Of a stretch of 64,000 bases of DNA, positions 17,670 through 28,923 are shown one piece after another. Every line of letters starts with the position of its first letter. The first letter of the stretch is position 1. The stretch comes from Xanthomonas sp. DAR 35659. GTDB lineage: Bacteria > Pseudomonadota > Gammaproteobacteria > Xanthomonadales > Xanthomonadaceae. Under the pieces are notes generated by a model that was not told the DNA's origin, did not search any database, and worked only from the letters and a program-made list of their open reading frames with translations. A program made the position numbers and the translations under genes. The stretch spans positions 4,392,001-4,456,000 of the forward strand of contig NZ_CP162488.1 in the NCBI RefSeq assembly GCF_041242975.1. The letters run 5' to 3'.

Positions 17670-18608
17670 TCAGTCGCGACGCGACTGCGCTGGATGCGCC
17701 AACGCATAGTCGATCGCCGCGCGCACCGCCGCCACCTGCGCCGCATTGCATTGCGCAGGCGTGGCGGTGGCGCTGTCCGGATACACCTCGGTGGTGGTGA
17801 CATAGCGCGCGCCGCTGATACCCGCGCACAAGCCGAGCTGTTTCACCGGGTAGTTGATCACGCCAGGCGCCACCAGCGGCGCGCCGATGATGTTGCCGTC
17901 GGCATCGGCCGGCGCGATATGCGTGACCTGCGCCACCGCCGCGATCACCGCCTGCTGGAACGCCGGCTGCGGATTCTCGCTGTCGCCGACCAGATAGAAC
18001 CCATCCGGAATGCCATCGGGTTCGTAGATCGCGCCGTCGCGTGCGGCCAGCGCCGGGCGGAACTCCGATTCGTCGCTGTCGGTGGTTTCGTGCAGGTCGA
18101 TATGCATCGCGATCCGCCCACGCAGCGGCGCGACCAGCCGCCACAGCGCGGCCGACTCCTGCGCCGGGCTGTTCTCTCGAAACGAGCGGTTGGGATCGAT
18201 CGCCTCCGCGTTCCAGCGGTGGATCCGCTCGTAGGCCCACGGACTCACGCACGGCGCGACCAGCACATTGGCGCGGCCCGCATAGGCGTCCATGTGCTGC
18301 TCGGCGAACTGCAACGCGCCGTGCACGCCACTGGTCTCGTAGCCGTGCACGCCTCCGGTCACCAGCATGCACGGCAACGCGTCATGCCAGTCGCGGCTGC
18401 GCAGCGCCAGCAGCCGGTATGCGTCCGGCGCATAGCGCAGCACGCCATAGTCCACCACGTCGCAGTGTCCGCGCAGGCGTTCGACCACGGCCTCCACGTC
18501 CTCCTGATAGCTGCGCTGGCGCCGCTGCCGGGCCAGCCAGGCGGCCTTTTCCGCCGCGCCCCAGGGCGTGCCGGGCGTGCCGATCGGATAGAAGGCGTCG
18601 GGTGTCAT
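17670..18608 (-). CDS. M14-family zinc carboxypeptidase-like protein
   Basis: 312-residue protein without signal peptide. Zinc-site motifs are visible: MLVTGGVHGYETSG (His and Glu ligands near residue 85) and MHIDLHETT (third His near residue 170). A conserved Asn/Arg block AIDPNRSFRENSP lies between them, and TTEVYPDS near the end carries the likely catalytic Glu. This is the M14 / succinylglutamate-desuccinylase-like fold; the substrate is unknown. The ATG at 18606-18608 has GGAG 7 bases upstream. The stop codon abuts a MITE-like repeat. Confidence 0.85.
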   Translation of the reverse strand: MTPDAFYPIGTPGTPWGAAEKAAWLARQRRQRSYQEDVEAVVERLRGHCDVVDYGVLRYAPDAYRLLALRSRDWHDALPCMLVTGGVHGYETSGVHGALQFAEQHMDAYAGRANVLVAPCVSPWAYERIHRWNAEAIDPNRSFRENSPAQESAALWRLVAPLRGRIAMHIDLHETTDSDESEFRPALAARDGAIYEPDGIPDGFYLVGDSENPQPAFQQAVIAAVAQVTHIAPADADGNIIGAPLVAPGVINYPVKQLGLCAGISGARYVTTTEVYPDSATATPAQCNAAQVAAVRAAIDYALAHPAQSRRD

Positions 18609-18986
18609 CGTGCGGCTCCGCATCTGCAATGAAGCCAATGACTTTAGCACCGCGCACCGGAAGCACGTGGCGCGCGCGCGGCCGGCGGCACGCGGGACCG
18701 GCACCCCGCGCCCAGGCGATGTCACCGTTGCCGCGGCGCGGCGGTCCGCGTGCGATCACGGCGCGCCGGTAGGCCGATGGGCAACGGGCACCGTCACCAG
18801 AACCGGATACCGATCCCGCTTTCGCACGGCACTGCAATGAATACGTATGTGGCGCACGCATGTTGCGCCGCGATGCGCGCTTAGCATCGCCGCTCGCCGC
18901 ATCGCCTGCGCCGCCCTCGCGGCCAGGCGAGACGGTGCCGCCCCGCAGGCGCGTTCGCCTGCGCACATTCCATGAGGAGACCTGTG
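18609..18986. other. 378-bp region upstream of the amylase gene
   Basis: This is the divergent promoter region of the M14 peptidase and the amylase. It includes an 8-bp palindrome ATACGTAT near 18840 that could be a regulator half-site, but nothing ties it to a known regulator. There are no RNA genes or repeats that I can see. Confidence 0.35.
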
Positions 18987-20414
18987 ATGCGCGACACGAC
19001 CGCCGCTCCGATCGTCCCGCTGCGCCTGCCCCGCTGGCGCATGTTCCTGGTCGGCCTGCTGCTGGCGCTGACCACCGCCAGTGCCCAGGCCGACGTCATC
19101 CTGCATGCCTTCAACTGGCCCTACGCGACCGTGGAAGCGCGCGCGGCGCAGATCGCCGCGGCCGGCTACCGCAAGGTGCTGGTGGCGCCCGCCTACCGCT
19201 CGCAAGGCAGCGCGTGGTGGGCGCGCTATCAACCGCAGGACATGCGCGTGATCGACAACCCGCTGGGCGACACCGAGGACTTCGCCAGCATGGTGCACGC
19301 GCTGGCCGACGTCGGCGTGGAAACCTATGCCGACGTCGTGCTCAACCACATGGCCAACGAAGCGGCAACACGCCCGGATCTCAACTACCCGGGCAGCGCG
19401 GTGTTGGCGCAGTACGCCGCCGACCCGTCGCGCTACGCCGCGCTGCGGCTGTTCGGCGACCTCTCGGTGAACGTGCTCGGCGCCGGCGATTTCGGCCCGG
19501 CGCAGTGCATCACCGACTACAGCGACGCCTACCAGGTGCGTACCTACCGCATCTGCGGCGGCGGTAGCGATCCTGGCCTGCCCGATCTGGTCGGCAACGA
19601 CTGGGTGGTGCAGCAGGAGCGCAACTATCTGCAGGCCTTGAAGACGCTCGGCGTCACCGGTTTCCGCATCGACGCCGCCAAGCACATGACCTTCGACCAC
19701 CTCAATCGCGTGCTGGACGCCGGCATCCGCTCCGGCGTGCACGTGTTCGGCGAGGTCATCACCAGCGGCGGCGCCGGCAGCGCCGACTACGACCAGTTCC
19801 TGGCCCCGTACCTGCAGGCCACGCCGCATGCCGCCTACGACTTCCCACTGTTCAACAGCATCCGCAACGCCTTCGCGTTCGGCGGCAGCATGGACGGCCT
19901 GGTCGATCCGGGCGCCTACGGCCAGGCATTGCCGGGCAGCCGCGCGGTGACCTTCGCGGTGACCCACGACATTCCGAACAACGCCGGCTTCCGCTACGCG
20001 ATCCTGGACCCAGTCGACGAAACCCTGGCCTACGCCTACCTGCTCGGCCGCGACGGCGGCGTGCCGATGGTGTACTCGGACAACAACGAAAGCGGCGACA
20101 ACCGCTGGGTGAACGCGTACCAGCGCGACGACCTCAAGCGCATGATCGGCTTCCACAACGCCGCGCAAGGCAGCGAGATGCAGGTGCTGTCGCATGGCGC
20201 CTGCTACGTGCTGTTCCGCCGCGGCGACCTCGGCATCGTCGGCATCAACAAGTGCGGCAACGCCGTCACCGCCACGGTGGCGATGAACGGCAGCGTCCTG
20301 CGCTGGAACGTGGACTACACGGACGCGCTCGGTTCCGGCAACGTGGTCCGCATTTCCAGCGGCAGCTACACCTTCACCCTGCCGCCGCGACAGGCGCGGA
20401 TGTGGAAGCGTTGA
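18987..20414 (+). CDS. Secreted alpha-amylase, GH13 family
   Basis: 475-residue exported enzyme that hydrolyses internal alpha-1,4 links of starch-type glucans. The signal peptide ends at ASAQA. The four GH13 regions are present in order: ADVVLNHMA (region I), GFRIDAAKHM with the nucleophile Asp (II), VFGEVI with the acid/base Glu (III) and VTHDIPNN with the transition-state Asp (IV). A C-terminal beta-domain ends in PPRQARMWKR. ATGs occur at 18972 and 18987; GAGGAGA at 18974-18980 is ideally placed for the latter, so I use it. It is a single gene, not joined to the neighbouring metF. Confidence 0.93.
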   Translation: MRDTTAAPIVPLRLPRWRMFLVGLLLALTTASAQADVILHAFNWPYATVEARAAQIAAAGYRKVLVAPAYRSQGSAWWARYQPQDMRVIDNPLGDTEDFASMVHALADVGVETYADVVLNHMANEAATRPDLNYPGSAVLAQYAADPSRYAALRLFGDLSVNVLGAGDFGPAQCITDYSDAYQVRTYRICGGGSDPGLPDLVGNDWVVQQERNYLQALKTLGVTGFRIDAAKHMTFDHLNRVLDAGIRSGVHVFGEVITSGGAGSADYDQFLAPYLQATPHAAYDFPLFNSIRNAFAFGGSMDGLVDPGAYGQALPGSRAVTFAVTHDIPNNAGFRYAILDPVDETLAYAYLLGRDGGVPMVYSDNNESGDNRWVNAYQRDDLKRMIGFHNAAQGSEMQVLSHGACYVLFRRGDLGIVGINKCGNAVTATVAMNGSVLRWNVDYTDALGSGNVVRISSGSYTFTLPPRQARMWKR

Positions 20415-20490
20415 TGCCGGCACGCGTGCGCCGCGCGAGCCAACGGGAGGATCGCCCTCTCGTCGAAAGCGTGAGGCGGCGCGCGACGCT

Positions 20491-20550
20491 GCCCGGCAAT
20501 GCCCGGCAATGCCCGGCAATGCCCGGCAGTGCCCGGCAGTGCCCGGCGAT
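20491..20550. repeat. Tandem 10-bp repeat, six units
   Basis: Three copies of GCCCGGCAAT, two of GCCCGGCAGT and one of GCCCGGCGAT run head to tail in the amylase-metF intergenic region. Such an array is likely to vary in copy number by slippage. It is GC-rich and has no apparent coding role. Confidence 0.9.
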
Positions 20551-20617
20551 GCCGGCGCATTCCCGGAATGAAGAGCGGTAGGGGCTGCCACTGACAACCC
20601 GCAACCCGCGACCGATG

Positions 20618-20649
20618 AGCGTTGCAGGCGCTGTTGCGCCTGCAACGCT
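20618..20649. terminator. Perfect 14-bp hairpin downstream of the amylase gene
   Basis: AGCGTTGCAGGCGC and its exact complement flank the 4-base loop TGTT. There is no T-run on either side, so intrinsic termination is uncertain. It may be a dispersed repeat or a transcript-stabilising stem. Confidence 0.5.
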
Positions 20650-20745
20650 CAAGCCACTGCGGGAGTGGCCACCGAGAAAGCACTGCCCCGGCATGGTCGA
20701 CTCGCAACACAACTATGCGCCGACAGGGCAAGCGCTGATTGCACA

Positions 20746-20759
20746 TCCATCCGGATGGA
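20746..20759. promoter_or_regulatory. 14-bp perfect palindrome upstream of metF
   Basis: TCCATCCGGATGGA is fully self-complementary and is followed by AGATATACTCC; the metF ATG lies 38 bases beyond the palindrome. A dimeric methionine or SAH-responsive regulator could bind here, but I cannot assign one. I see no SAH- or SAM-riboswitch fold in the short leader. The 20415-20796 interval otherwise holds only the tandem array and the hairpin described separately. Confidence 0.45.
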
Positions 20760-20796
20760 GAGATATACTCCACCCACTATCTGACGCGCACCGCCC

Positions 20797-21621
20797 ATGA
20801 CCGCCATCAGCTTCGAGTTCTACCCGCCCAAGACCGACGAACAGCGCGCGCAACTGGACCGCACCGCCGCACGCCTGGCGGCCTACGCGCCGGACTACGT
20901 CTCGTGCACCTTCGGCGCCGGCGGCTCGACCCTGAGCTACACCTCCGAGACCGTGCGCCACCTCAAGCAGCAGCACGGCTTCGAGGCGGCGCCACACCTG
21001 TCGTGCGTCGGCGGCAGCCGCGAGGAGATCCGCGAACTGCTCAAGCTGTATCGCGCGATCGGCTGCAGGCGCCTGGTCGCGCTGCGCGGCGACCTGCCCT
21101 CGGGCATGGGCCATCCCGGCGACCTGCGCTACGCCGCCGACCTGATCGCCTTCATCCGTGCCGAGCATGGCGACGCCTTCCATCTGGAGGTCGGCGCCTA
21201 TCCGGAGACGCACCCGCAGGCCAGCGACGCGCTGAGCGACCTGCGCCACTTCAAGGCCAAGGTCGACGCCGGCGCCGACGGCGCGATCACCCAGTACTTC
21301 TACAACGCCGACGCGTATTTCCATTTCGTCGATGCGGTGCGCAAGCTCGGCGTGCAGATCCCGATCGTGCCGGGGATCATGCCGATCTCCAACTTCAGCC
21401 AGCTGCGGCGGTTCTCCGAACAGTGCGGCGCGGAGATTCCGCGCTGGATCGGCAAGCACATGCAGGCCCTGGGCGACGATGCCGACGCGATCCGCGAATT
21501 CGGCGCCGACCTGGTCGCGGCCCTGTGCGAGCGCCTGCTGGCCGGCGGCGCGCCGTCGCTGCACTTCTACACGCTCAACCTGGCCAAGCCCACGGTCAGC
21601 GTGCTGTCGCGCCTGGCGTGA
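20797..21621 (+). CDS. metF: 5,10-methylenetetrahydrofolate reductase
   Basis: 274-residue FAD-dependent TIM-barrel enzyme that makes 5-methyl-THF for methionine synthesis. Family landmarks are ISFEFYPPKT at the N-terminus, VSCTFGAGGSTL, PHLSCVGGSREEI, RLVALRGDLPSG, AITQYFYNADAYFHFVD and PIVPGIMPISNFSQL, ending with HFYTLNLAKPTV. The length is slightly below E. coli MetF (296), as is usual in this lineage. It is monocistronic here; a 14-bp palindrome just upstream is a candidate operator. Confidence 0.96.
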   Translation: MTAISFEFYPPKTDEQRAQLDRTAARLAAYAPDYVSCTFGAGGSTLSYTSETVRHLKQQHGFEAAPHLSCVGGSREEIRELLKLYRAIGCRRLVALRGDLPSGMGHPGDLRYAADLIAFIRAEHGDAFHLEVGAYPETHPQASDALSDLRHFKAKVDAGADGAITQYFYNADAYFHFVDAVRKLGVQIPIVPGIMPISNFSQLRRFSEQCGAEIPRWIGKHMQALGDDADAIREFGADLVAALCERLLAGGAPSLHFYTLNLAKPTVSVLSRLA

Positions 21622-22122
21622 GCATCGTGGCACCCGTTGCGCACGCAATGGGGCGGCAACGGTAGCCGACGCACAGGCAAACGCCTGATCGCCCAATGGG
21701 TCGGGACAGAGAAGTCCCTCCCACCGGAGTTCGTACATCGCCCCGCTTTCCTGTAGGAGCGGCTTCAGCCGCGACAAGCGAAGCAGGGCATCGTCACTGC
21801 CGGACATCGGTCTGGTGCAAGCCGCTCGCTCACAGCACATGGCCGCCCATCTCGCCGCTCCACTGTAGGAGCGGCTTCAGCCGCGACGAACGAAGTGGGA
21901 AGCCATCACCGCCAGGCGCGGATCAGCACCAGGCGCCCCCCACAAGATTCTGCCACCTCACTTCGCCCCCTGCGCAGCGATTCCGATCGCGACAAGCCCC
22001 TGCCTTCACCCGGTCCGGCGAAAACGCCGAAGCTCCCCCATCCTGCAACCCAGCCGCGCGAGGCCGCCCACCGAGCATTCCGAATGCTTCCCAGCCAAGG
22101 TCCCTGCGACTAGGCTGACGCC
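21622..22122. other. 501-bp intergenic region holding two REP-type repeats
   Basis: Between metF and the DUF4124 gene there are only two copies of TGTAGGAGCGGCTTCAGCCG (21752-21771 and 21864-21883), each extended by CGAC and followed by A or G and AGCGAAG or ACGAAG. The core GCGGCTTCAGCCGC is a stem-loop. The same unit is found in the elements at 17517 and 24112. No RNA gene or further ORF is convincing. Confidence 0.75.
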
Positions 22123-22743
22123 ATGCAGATACCGCCGTCGATCCTCCTGCTGCTGTGCCTGTGTGCCGCGCCCGCAGCCGCGCAGAAGATCAACCGGTGC
22201 ACCGGCGCCGACGGCTCCACCGTGTTCAGCGACCGCCGTTGCGAGGACCTCGGCGCGATCGATCGGCTGCCGCCGCGCGCCGCGCCCAGCGCCGGCAGCG
22301 AGGGCGCGAGCGGCCTGTACCGGCCGCAGTGCGTGCGTCGTCTCAGCGAACTGGCGCAGCAGATCCGCGGCGCGGTGGACGCACGCGACGTCAATCGCCT
22401 GTCCACGCTGTACTGGTGGAACGGCGTCTCGGACGAGGCGGCCCGGCGCATCCTCGACCGCCTCGACGCCATCACCCAGCGGCCGCTGGTCGCGATCGTG
22501 CCGGTCGTCCCGGAGCCGGCGGCCTGGCCACCGCCCATGCCCGATGCACTGGCCCAGACCCACCCAGGCACGTCCGACACAGCGCCTGCACGGACGCCAG
22601 CCGACCCCGGCGCTAGCGACGCGCCACCACGTGCGCGCGCGACCGGGCTGCGACTGGAGCAGACCCTCGGCGGCAGCGCGACGCCGACCTCGACCGTGCT
22701 GAGTCTGCGCCGGCAATACAACTGCTTCTGGATCAGCTTCTAG
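22123..22743 (+). CDS. Exported DUF4124-domain protein
   Basis: 206-residue secreted or periplasmic protein. The signal peptide is IPPSILLLLCLCAAPAAA, then a DUF4124 motif INRCTGADGSTVFSDRRC with its paired cysteines. A linker, a helical middle (SELAQQIRGAVDARDVNRL) and a Pro/Ala-rich segment follow, with a C-terminal block ending in NCFWISF. Function is unknown; DUF4124 is a small N-terminal domain common in Xanthomonadaceae envelope proteins. It stands alone, and the end of the gene is followed by 212 bases with no feature seen. Confidence 0.75.
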   Translation: MQIPPSILLLLCLCAAPAAAQKINRCTGADGSTVFSDRRCEDLGAIDRLPPRAAPSAGSEGASGLYRPQCVRRLSELAQQIRGAVDARDVNRLSTLYWWNGVSDEAARRILDRLDAITQRPLVAIVPVVPEPAAWPPPMPDALAQTHPGTSDTAPARTPADPGASDAPPRARATGLRLEQTLGGSATPTSTVLSLRRQYNCFWISF

Positions 22744-22955
22744 CGCACGGCAAACAGACGGTCCGAGGCCCGCCATCGTCGCGACCGCCCCATGAAGTCG
22801 GTGCAACCCGGATCATCTCCAAACGTCCGAAAATCCGGCGGATGGCCAGCGACCGCTCGCCGCATGTCAGCGGCACACGATGCGCGCGCCTGCAATCAAG
22901 ATCCGCTTCGATGCTGCCCGATCCACGGTGGTGGCCCACGCCACCACACAGCCCG

Positions 22956-23918
22956 CTAGACAGCGCCCACGTCCTCGGGCCACAGCCCACGGATCGCGGC
23001 GATGCCCTGACCGCCGTGGCGGCGCGCTTCGGCGACCTGCGACGGCAGCAGGCCGCCGATCGGATACAGCGGCAGCGCTACGTTCTCGCGCAGGCGTTCG
23101 AAGGCGTCCCAGCCCATGCCCACCGCGCCCGGATGGCTGGCGGTGGCCGCCAGCGGACCGACCACCGCGAAGTCGCAACCGAGCCGCTGCGCCGCCTGCA
23201 ATTCCTCCACGCTGTGGCATGACGCACCGATGCACACCCCCGGCGGCAACGGGCGCGCGTCGAACTGCGGCAACTGCTCCGCCCCCAGGTGCACGCCGAC
23301 GCCAAGTTCCTGCGCCAGGCTCACGTCGCGATTGACCAGCACCTGCACGCCGCGCGCCACGCACAGCGCCGCGGCGGCCTGCGCCAGCGGCCGCCATTGC
23401 GCCGCCGACAGGCTGCGCGCGCGCAACTGCACGCGGCGCACTCCACCGTGCAGCGCCCGCTCCAGCGCCGCCAGCCAGCGCTCGGGCGCAGTCGGCTCCG
23501 GCGTCACCAGGTAGCGATCGGGTTGCCGCAGCATCGCCACCACCGGCTGGTCGGCCGGCGGCATCGCGTAACGCTCCAGCTTGTCCGGCGCCACCCAGGT
23601 CAGCGCCTGACCCTCGCGGCCGCGCGCGGTGCCCTTCCACGCCAGCACCTGGCGCATTTCCAGGCGCAGCCGCTTGTCCGGGTAACGCTGCGGCACCTCC
23701 ATCAGCTGCGCGCCGACCGTCGCCTCGATGCCAAGTTCCTCCTGCAGCTCGCGCACCAGCGCCTGCTCCGAGGTCTCGCCCGGCTCGCGCTTGCCGCCCG
23801 GGAATTCCCACAGCCCGGCCAGATCGCGCCCCTCGGTGCGCCGGGCCAACAGAATGCGGCCGCGGGCATCGGTGATGACCCCGGCGACGACGTGGATGGA
23901 TCTGAGCGGTTCGGACAT
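22956..23918 (-). CDS. Nudix (MutT-like) hydrolase fused to a thiamine-phosphate-synthase-like domain
   Basis: 320-residue two-domain protein. Residues 1-135 carry a Nudix box (GGKREPGETSEQALVREL followed by QEELG), as in MutT, which removes 8-oxo-dGTP. Residues 160-320 resemble ThiE: VQLRARSLS, VLVNRDVSLAQELGVGVHLG, IGASCHSVEELQAAQRLGCD, FAVVGPL and PLYPIGGLLPSQ. The ThiE phosphate-binding pattern is only partly kept, so thiamine synthesis is doubtful. This fusion is common near secA in gammaproteobacteria. ATG 23916-23918 starts the conserved region; an upstream ATG at 23954 adds 12 arginine-rich residues. Confidence 0.88.
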   Translation of the reverse strand: MSEPLRSIHVVAGVITDARGRILLARRTEGRDLAGLWEFPGGKREPGETSEQALVRELQEELGIEATVGAQLMEVPQRYPDKRLRLEMRQVLAWKGTARGREGQALTWVAPDKLERYAMPPADQPVVAMLRQPDRYLVTPEPTAPERWLAALERALHGGVRRVQLRARSLSAAQWRPLAQAAAALCVARGVQVLVNRDVSLAQELGVGVHLGAEQLPQFDARPLPPGVCIGASCHSVEELQAAQRLGCDFAVVGPLAATASHPGAVGMGWDAFERLRENVALPLYPIGGLLPSQVAEARRHGGQGIAAIRGLWPEDVGAV

Positions 23919-24111
23919 GGCGCAAGCTTGCCGTCTCCGGCGGTGCCAGCGCAATCAGCCAGAGTCACATCGCCGCCGAGCGGCGCGCAACGGCGGCGAA
24001 CCGAGTGAATGCGAGCGGCGCCAAGCCGGGCGGAAACGCGGCGGCCATCGCTACAGCCGCTCCTGACAGCAGCCACTCAGCCGCACGCACAGTGGCGATT
24101 GAGCGGCACAT

Positions 24112-24257
24112 CTAACACCTTCGGGAAATGTCCTTGTAGGAGCGGCTTTAGCCGCGACGGGCTGTCCCGGGAACGCCTCGTCGCGGCTAAAGCCGCTCCT
24201 ACAGGGCAAACCGCATCTGACTTGATTGTGGCGAAGCGGGCTATTGAGAAGTGCCCT
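24112..24257. repeat. Second, diverged copy of the MITE-like / REP element
   Basis: This shares the large palindrome (GTAGGAGCGGCTTTAGCCGC near 24136, mirrored by GCGGCTAAAGCCGCTCCTAC near 24183) and the CATCTGACTTGATTGTGGCG tail with the 17517 element, but its end repeats are degraded. It lies in the 468-bp interval between the Nudix and VOC genes; the remainder of that interval shows nothing else. Confidence 0.7.
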
Positions 24258-24386
24258 GAAGCCGCAGCCCGCTCGGATCGGCCGATGCGGACATCCCGCG
24301 CCAGCCAGGCGCGATCAGCGTCAGAGTCAGGCACAACACAAGCGCAGCGGCAGATGGCACTACGACAGTGAACGCCGATGCCTCCC

Positions 24387-24770
24387 TCACCCAAGCAAAT
24401 CGTGCCCGATCCGCCACAGCACCCCGCCCGGGTCGTGCAGGGTGAAGTCGCGCATGCCCCACTGCCGATCCTCCGGCTCGCCGAGCCGCGCGCCGTAGCG
24501 GCCGGCCAGATCGGCCGCCTGCAGCCGCCGCCACCATGCATCGGCATCCTCCACCCACAGGTGCAGCATCAGGTTATGTGCCAGCTCCTGCGCGTAGGAA
24601 TCCTGCAACAGGAACGCGCAGCGCTCGCCATGGCGAAAACAGGTCAATCCGTCGCCAAGCGGCTCCGGCACGAAGCCCACCTCGCGATAGAAATCCACGG
24701 ACAGCGCAAAGTCGCGCGCCGGCACGAACACCTTCAACTCAAGACTGGCGGAAAGCTCCACGGCATGCAC
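24387..24770 (-). CDS. VOC-family (glyoxalase/bleomycin-resistance-like) protein
   Basis: 127-residue single-domain protein of the vicinal oxygen chelate fold. It reads LELKVFVPARDFALSVDFYR, then VGFVPEPLGDGLTCFRHGE, HLWVEDADAWWRRL and DFTLHDPGGVLWRIG at the end, the usual beta-alpha-beta-beta-beta module ending in a potential Glu/His metal site. It lacks a visible Glu in the last strand (VLWRIGHDLL), so it may bind a ligand rather than catalyse. The substrate is unknown. Confidence 0.75.
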   Translation of the reverse strand: MHAVELSASLELKVFVPARDFALSVDFYREVGFVPEPLGDGLTCFRHGERCAFLLQDSYAQELAHNLMLHLWVEDADAWWRRLQAADLAGRYGARLGEPEDRQWGMRDFTLHDPGGVLWRIGHDLLG

Positions 24771-24856
24771 CCATCGGCAATGGCGATACCAGACACCCTA
24801 CTCGCAGAACACCCGACGCACCACGCCGGCAAGCACCGCATCCGGACCTTTCCGGA

Positions 24857-24884
24857 AAACAAAACGCCCCGCACAGGGCGGGGC
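24857..24884 (-). terminator. Rho-independent terminator downstream of secA
   Basis: On the minus strand GCCCCGC, a 5-base loop and GCGGGGC are followed by GTTTTGTTTT. It lies about 180 bases past the secA stop, after a 21-bp tandem repeat, and would end the M23-secA transcript. Confidence 0.75.
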
Positions 24885-24902
24885 AGCAGATACAAGGCTT
24901 TA

Positions 24903-24944
24903 ATCGATCACCGCCCCCTGTCTATCGATCACCGCCCCCTGTCT
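24903..24944. repeat. Two tandem 21-bp units downstream of secA
   Basis: ATCGATCACCGCCCCCTGTC plus T is repeated exactly twice. It is followed at 24960-25041 by GC-rich hairpins, including CCCACGTTT...AAACGTGGG (25017-25040). Similar sequence is dispersed in Xanthomonas intergenic DNA. Confidence 0.8.
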
Positions 24945-25064
24945 GGAGCCACACCTCCTTTAGTAAAGGGGGCGCGCCGACAGGCGCGGGGATTTGGGGG
25001 TTGATGAGCCGGGGCCCACGTTTTGCGGAGCCAAACGTGGGGCTGGTGCGCGAATGCGCAACAG

Positions 25065-27803
<2,739 letters not shown>

Positions 27804-27965
27804 TGAAGGAACCGGTTGGAAAGGAACGCCAGCACGGCCCGTTCCCCCAGGGAATCGAGGGGCCGCAAACGAAACAGGGCGCGAGGCGCCCTGTCGTGGC
27901 AAAGCGTATTGTAGCTTGGGGCGGCCGTCGGCGATTCAAGCGCCGCCGATGCCGCCCCGCGCCGC

Positions 27966-28913
27966 TCAGCCGCGCCCGCGGCGGCCCACCGGGGTGGCGC
28001 CGTCGCCGAGGAACTTGGCCGGGTTCATCACCACGCCGTCCTTCCACACCTCGAAATGCACGTGCGCGCCGGTGGAGCGGCCGGTGGAGCCGGCCTTGGC
28101 CACTTCCTGGCCGACCCGCACCAGGTCGCCGACCTTCACCGACAGCCGCGAATTGTGCGCGTAGCGGGTGACATAGCCGTTGCCATGGTCGACCTCGACC
28201 ACGTTGCCGTAGCCGCCGCGCACGCCCGAGTAGCTGACCACGCCGTCGGCCACGGCCAGCACCGGGTCGCCGACATTGGCGTGGAAGTCGATGCCCTTGT
28301 GGTTGCCGGCGCCACGGCCGAACGGATCGGCGCGGCCGCCGAAACCGGAGGTGATGTAGCTGTTGCGGATCGGCGTCCGCGACGGCACCGCGTTCTGGTC
28401 GAGCTGGTGGTCGAACAGCAGCGATTCGAGCACCGACAGCTGCTGGCCGGAGGTGGCGAACTGCTGTTGCAGCCCGTCCAGCTCCTTGCCCAGTTGCTGC
28501 GCCGGCATGTCCTGGCTGGGTTCGTCGTCGCCGCCACCGACGCCGACCGGCTGGTCGAAGTCGAACTCGCCGTCCTGCAGCTTGCCCATGCGGGTCAGGC
28601 GCTCGCCGAGCGCGTTCAGGCGCGTGGCCTGCGCCTGCAGTTCGCCCAGCCGCGCGGCCAGCGCGTTGACCTGGGTCTGTGCGTCGCGGCGCACCTGCGC
28701 CAGTTCCGCGTCCTGCTTCTGCACCTTGGCCCGCAACTGCGCCGAACCGGCCCAGCCGGTCGCGGCGCTGACGCCGATGCCGAGTACCATGCCCACGCCG
28801 AGGACCGTGCCCAGCACGGCCAGGGGACGCCGGTCCGCGAACTCGCGGAGCCGCCACGGCAGATCCTTGATCCCCTTTTCACGCGAATTGATTACGATCT
28901 TCTTAAACGCCAT
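27966..28913 (-). CDS. M23-family membrane-anchored peptidase (LytM-like)
   Basis: About 315 residues. There is one N-terminal membrane segment (about residues 30-55), a coiled-coil region (LRAKVQKQDAELAQVRRDAQ), and a C-terminal M23 domain with the zinc ligands in NHKGIDFHANVGDPVLAVA and the HVHFE motif, plus GNGYVTRYAHNSRL. It probably cleaves, or activates cleavage of, peptidoglycan cross-bridges in the periplasm. Two start codons compete: ATG 28911-28913 (used) and ATG 28923-28925, which would overlap the divergent dciA start. Its promoter must lie inside dciA. It is upstream of secA in the same direction. Confidence 0.88.
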   Translation of the reverse strand: MAFKKIVINSREKGIKDLPWRLREFADRRPLAVLGTVLGVGMVLGIGVSAATGWAGSAQLRAKVQKQDAELAQVRRDAQTQVNALAARLGELQAQATRLNALGERLTRMGKLQDGEFDFDQPVGVGGGDDEPSQDMPAQQLGKELDGLQQQFATSGQQLSVLESLLFDHQLDQNAVPSRTPIRNSYITSGFGGRADPFGRGAGNHKGIDFHANVGDPVLAVADGVVSYSGVRGGYGNVVEVDHGNGYVTRYAHNSRLSVKVGDLVRVGQEVAKAGSTGRSTGAHVHFEVWKDGVVMNPAKFLGDGATPVGRRGRG

Positions 28914-28923
28914 ATGAGTTTTC

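Noticed and set aside
20453..20560. CRISPR array
   Set aside because: The 10-bp units are contiguous with no spacers and no cas genes are present.
20797..20810. SAH or SAM riboswitch before metF
   Set aside because: The leader after the palindrome is too short and I could not find the conserved riboswitch core.
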